From Nitrospirales bacterium (lineage in GTDB: Bacteria; Nitrospirota; Nitrospiria; Nitrospirales; UBA2166), in NCBI GenBank assembly GCA_012965905.1, contig DTRN01000069.1:1-35953 (forward strand): a stretch of DNA of 35,953 nucleotides, given 5' to 3'. Below are positions 33,151 through 35,953 of the stretch, one piece after another. Position 1 is the stretch's first letter, and each line of letters starts with the position of its first letter. The notes beneath the pieces are model-generated. The model ran no database searches, was not told where the DNA came from, and saw only the letters and a program-made list of their open reading frames with translations. The position numbers and the translations under genes were made by a program.

Positions 33151-33168
33151 GAAAGGTTCTCTGTCCCC

Positions 33169-34920
33169 ATGGCATCTGCACACACTCATCCGCACCAGAA
33201 CGAATCTGCCTATGTCGAGCATCCTCAGGAACACCTCGCGCTTGCACATAAGATTTTGGAGGAACACGGCGTCTTCCGGTACCGCAATCAGGACGACTTT
33301 CTGGAGCTGCTCAATGTCATGCAGGGGCACCGGCTCACTATGCAGGTCGTGATTGGACTGCTTGAAGATCATACGCCGAGCGAGGTCCTGGAACGCGTGC
33401 GTCCACGCGAAGACGAGGATGCTCCCGCATCGATTTTGCAGACCAGTATTGAGATGTTATATGGCGACAATGCCTCATCCGTTCGTCCGTTCTACCTCTG
33501 CCTGGTTCCTTTTGGATCGTCGGTTAATCGTGCGGCTCTGAAACCTTATGTTGATGCCATTGCGACACTCCCCGTGATGAAAGGGGTGGACGCAAGCAAG
33601 TGGGAAGATCATCTGGCTACGGCGGAACATGCCGGAGTCGTGACTCCTGTCTCTGAAGGTGCGCCGCTGCTGAGTCTGCAACGGGCGTTTGCATTTCTCC
33701 TTGAGCGGCAATGGCAGGTAGATGTGAGTGATGAAGATAAGCAGGCGATCAAGAAAGCGCACATGGAGCATTTCCGTCATTTGATGTCGACGTACCAGCC
33801 GTTGATGGAATCCGAGGATGAGAAAGAGCAGCAATTTGGCCTCATGGTCTGTCAGCAGGAGATGGAAAATGTTCATGCGGCGGTGAAAATGGCATTGGAG
33901 TTGCAAGAAGATATTCTTCCGTTTGCGAAGTATCTGATGGTGTTTTTCGACGATGTTGGGGAACAGGAAATGGCCCTCCAGGTGGTTGAGGATATGCTCA
34001 AAAAACTTGAGCAATATGACGAAGAGGCGCTCAACGGTCATGCCGCGGTCGGATACATGGCGGTGATGCACGCGGTTGCCGATCGCTATGCAAATACACC
34101 ACAGATGCCGCGTTCGCGGGAGTTGTATCAGCGGATCCTCAAACATTATGACTGCCTTACCGGCATGACACCGCAAGGAAAAATGCGTGGCCGTGCGACG
34201 GTCTACGATGACTTAGGCCGGTTGGGCTTGTACGAGCAAGAATGGAAAGAGGCAGAAGAACATTTCAAGAAAGCGTTAGAACTGAAACGTGAGTGTGTTG
34301 ATCGTGAAGGGGAGCTGAGTACCCTCGTGAATTTGGGGCGTATGGCACACCATGTGAAAGAATGGAAAGATGCGAACGTGTACTACAAGCAGGCGCTAGA
34401 TATCGCTGTTGAATTCAAGCTGGATGACAGGCAGGGCTGCATTCATCAAGAGTGGGGTGAGGTTGCCTTTGATGAAGAAGATTGGAAGGGTGCTGATGCA
34501 CACTTTAAGTCAGCTATTGACGCGAACGTGAAGGTGGAAGATCGGCAGGGACAAGCGGCGGCGTGGCATCATTTTGGAAAGGTGGCGCAAGTGCAGAGCG
34601 ATCTCGTTCAAGCTGTGAGCCGGTATCAGGAAGCGCTGAAATTGTTCACCGAGGAAGAAGACGACCACGCCAAAGCCGCGACAGCTCATCAGCTCGGTGT
34701 GGTGGCGATGGAGCAAGAGGAATACAATGAGTCACGCAAGTGGTTTTTGTCCGCGTTGGAAAGTTTCAAAGGGCTTGAGGATGGCGACAGTGTGCAGCTT
34801 ACACTGTCCAACATCGCCCGCTTGGTAAGCCTCTCCGGAGACCACGACGTACTAGCCGAAGCCGGAACCATGCTCGGGGTTAGTGAACAAGATCTCATCA
34901 AGTGGCTACAGTCCCAGTAA
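33169..34920 (+). CDS. TPR protein resembling the C-terminal half of a STAND ATPase
   Basis: A 583-residue soluble protein of unknown function. Residues 25-185 resemble the helical and winged-helix regions that follow the nucleotide domain of STAND/NB-ARC proteins: a GHRLTMQVVIGLLEDHTP segment (53-70) where GxPLAL normally lies, then a winged-helix-like FYLCLVPFG...WEDHLATAEHAGVV. There is no Walker A or B motif anywhere. Residues 200-285 are helical, and at least five tetratricopeptide repeats of about 40 residues occupy 340-560 (for example EWKEAEEHFKKALELKREC). It follows rseP by 18 bp and may be co-transcribed. It is likely a protein-interaction scaffold derived from, or partnering with, a STAND switch; the resemblance is my reading by eye. 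Confidence 0.75.
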   Translation: MASAHTHPHQNESAYVEHPQEHLALAHKILEEHGVFRYRNQDDFLELLNVMQGHRLTMQVVIGLLEDHTPSEVLERVRPREDEDAPASILQTSIEMLYGDNASSVRPFYLCLVPFGSSVNRAALKPYVDAIATLPVMKGVDASKWEDHLATAEHAGVVTPVSEGAPLLSLQRAFAFLLERQWQVDVSDEDKQAIKKAHMEHFRHLMSTYQPLMESEDEKEQQFGLMVCQQEMENVHAAVKMALELQEDILPFAKYLMVFFDDVGEQEMALQVVEDMLKKLEQYDEEALNGHAAVGYMAVMHAVADRYANTPQMPRSRELYQRILKHYDCLTGMTPQGKMRGRATVYDDLGRLGLYEQEWKEAEEHFKKALELKRECVDREGELSTLVNLGRMAHHVKEWKDANVYYKQALDIAVEFKLDDRQGCIHQEWGEVAFDEEDWKGADAHFKSAIDANVKVEDRQGQAAAWHHFGKVAQVQSDLVQAVSRYQEALKLFTEEEDDHAKAATAHQLGVVAMEQEEYNESRKWFLSALESFKGLEDGDSVQLTLSNIARLVSLSGDHDVLAEAGTMLGVSEQDLIKWLQSQ

Positions 34921-34933
34921 TTTACGCGTAAAT
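34920..34933. repeat. 14-bp perfect palindrome
   Basis: ATTTACGCGTAAAT is perfectly self-complementary and begins on the last base of the TPR gene stop codon. It lies 48 bp upstream of the nuclease gene, at about the place of a -35 region or operator. It has no T-tract, so it is not a normal terminator. Confidence 0.4.
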
Positions 34934-34964
34934 CTCTCCAGCCTCCCCCCCCTCGTTCAAAAAA

Positions 34965-34981
34965 TGGGGGATAATACCCCA
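34965..34981 (+). promoter_or_regulatory. Hairpin abutting the nuclease start codon
   Basis: TGGGG-GATAATA-CCCCA pairs perfectly over 5 bp with a 7-nt loop and ends on the base just before the ATG at 34982. The loop contains GATAAT, a good -10-like hexamer, so the element could be a promoter for a nearly leaderless message or could limit ribosome access. No purine-rich ribosome-binding site other than the G run is visible. Confidence 0.35.
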
Positions 34982-35953
34982 ATGAAAATTACCGCTCTCG
35001 ATCTCTATAACTTCACCAAGTGTCTGCACCGGGTGTATCTGGATTCCAATGGCAATCCTGAGGAGAAGGGCGAAGTCAGCCCGTTTGTAAAGCTTCTGTG
35101 GGAACTTGGCCTGCAAACCGAAGAGAAATATCTTAAGACGCTTGGCGATATCCAGTATTCTGATCTTCAGGATTTTTCTATCGACGAAGGGGCCGCTGAA
35201 ACCCTCCGACTCATGTACGAAGGCGTGCCGCTTATCTACCAGGGTGTCTTGAAAGACGCTATCTATGTCGGACGGCCTGATTTGTTGATGAAGCGGTTTG
35301 ATCGGCCGTCGCGGTTTGGGGATTACTGTTATGAACCTATTGATATCAAGGCAGGGATGGGGTGGGAAGAACGTGGAAACTCGAAACGGTTTAAAGACCA
35401 CTATGCCTTTCAGATGTTGTTTTATTCGATGTTGCTGGAGCGACTTCAGGGCACGGCTCTTGAGACCGGTCGAATTATCAACGTTGAGGGGGAGATCGAA
35501 GAGTTTGTAGTAGCCGATTTTCGGGCCGCATTTGAGGCTGGATTAGAGGAAGTAAAACAGCTTGTCAGCGGATCGCAGACGTCAGAACCGGTTTTGGGGA
35601 GTCATTGCAGTCTGTGTGGGTGGCATAATCGTTGTGAGCGTTGGGTGAACAAGCAATCCGATCCTTCCGGGCTCTTCTATGTGGGGAAGGTCAAATTTCA
35701 AATGAAGGAGGCGGGGCTGCGGACGATTTCTGATATTGCGGCCATGGACATCAAGGAATATACCCTTCCGCCAAGGAAAATTCGTGGGCTTGGCGAAGCA
35801 TCGCTCCATAGAATGAAAACCCGTGCGCAGGTGATGCTTGATGGCGCGCCTCTCATCCGCACCGGATATACCCTGCCATCCGGCAAGCGTGAAATCTATT
35901 TCGATATCGAGGATGATCCCACTCGAAACCTGACCTATCTCTTTGGAGTATTA
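34982..35953 (+). CDS. TM0106-family RecB-like nuclease, partial (runs off window)
   Basis: The first 324 codons of a longer gene, open to the window edge with no stop. The N-terminal PD-(D/E)XK domain has D100 (GRPDLL), D121xK123 (IDIKAG) and QMLFYS (Q144). Cysteines C14 and C209, C212, C218 (CxxCxxxxxC) have the Cas4/AddB spacing for a 4Fe-4S cluster that ties the domain ends together. A helix-hairpin-helix-like linker (IRGLGEASLHRMK) follows, then the start of a DEDD/RNase H-like exonuclease domain, YFDIEDDP (D308, E310). This two-nuclease order matches the TM0106 family, sometimes fused further to helicases. A role in DNA repair or defence is possible but not shown. Confidence 0.85.
   Translation, partial: MKITALDLYNFTKCLHRVYLDSNGNPEEKGEVSPFVKLLWELGLQTEEKYLKTLGDIQYSDLQDFSIDEGAAETLRLMYEGVPLIYQGVLKDAIYVGRPDLLMKRFDRPSRFGDYCYEPIDIKAGMGWEERGNSKRFKDHYAFQMLFYSMLLERLQGTALETGRIINVEGEIEEFVVADFRAAFEAGLEEVKQLVSGSQTSEPVLGSHCSLCGWHNRCERWVNKQSDPSGLFYVGKVKFQMKEAGLRTISDIAAMDIKEYTLPPRKIRGLGEASLHRMKTRAQVMLDGAPLIRTGYTLPSGKREIYFDIEDDPTRNLTYLFGVL

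Noticed and set aside
33475-34176. 233-codon minus-strand open frame inside the TPR gene
   Set aside because: Rich in His, Leu and Arg with no domain; a shadow of the acidic helical plus-strand protein.
1-35953. CRISPR arrays, insertion sequences, prophage, attachment-site duplications at the three tRNAs
   Set aside because: I saw no regularly spaced repeats, transposase or integrase motifs, and no copy of a tRNA 3' end elsewhere in the window.

Overview
The window looks like a chromosomal segment of a Nitrospirota bacterium, most likely Nitrospira or a close relative. This is inferred from moderate G+C, the overall character of the proteins, the absence of phage or insertion-sequence genes, and the mix of autotroph-style central metabolism with c-type cytochrome and arsenic-methylase-like genes. 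No marker gene in the window proves the taxonomy.

Layout. (1) From 11 to 10443 everything is on the minus strand. Read in the direction of transcription it runs coaBC, a LolD/YbbA-type ABC ATPase, class 1A dihydroorotate dehydrogenase, a peptidoglycan-binding lipoprotein, a GT4 glycosyltransferase, then zwf, pgl, glk, fbp and a class I aldolase. Most junctions are 4-bp overlaps or 10-15 bp gaps, so this is probably one or two operons. They combine entry of glucose into the oxidative pentose-phosphate route with the FBPase/aldolase end of gluconeogenesis. (2) From 10500 to 17811 genes are on the plus strand: a Fur-box-controlled periplasmic binding protein; a membrane-anchored heme-c protein with a carboxypeptidase-regulatory-like tail; an 837-residue PqqD-like/radical SAM/ArsM fusion; a TVP38/TMEM64 membrane protein; and a GAF protein whose histidine-kinase core has lost its phospho-acceptor histidine. 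(3) From 17849 to 24609 genes are again on the minus strand: a large FtsX/YbbP-type permease, tRNA-Val(CAC), a short-chain dehydrogenase, a TPR lipoprotein, an HtrA/DegP protease, tRNA-Gln(TTG) and an O-methyltransferase-like protein. (4) From 24700 to 28729 are a self-contained TetR gene and a MarR-pirin-VOC-MBL-DoxX operon. Each regulator has a near-consensus promoter with a palindrome inside its spacer. (5) From 28963 onward are tRNA-His(GTG) and a divergent uppS-cdsA-dxr-rseP envelope/isoprenoid operon, a TPR protein resembling the C-terminal part of a STAND ATPase, and the start of a TM0106-type RecB-like nuclease cut off by the window edge.

The most unusual locus is 11789-16187. The ArsM part of the fusion keeps the three cysteines that define As(III) methylases, and it is joined to a complete radical SAM domain with the CxxxCxxC motif. 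A heme-c membrane protein and a TVP38 protein flank it. This suggests a one-polypeptide route to a modified, possibly complex, organoarsenical (or another thiophilic metalloid product). The MarR operon looks like an electrophile/quinone stress module. Function assignments rest on motifs read by eye; no database search was run.
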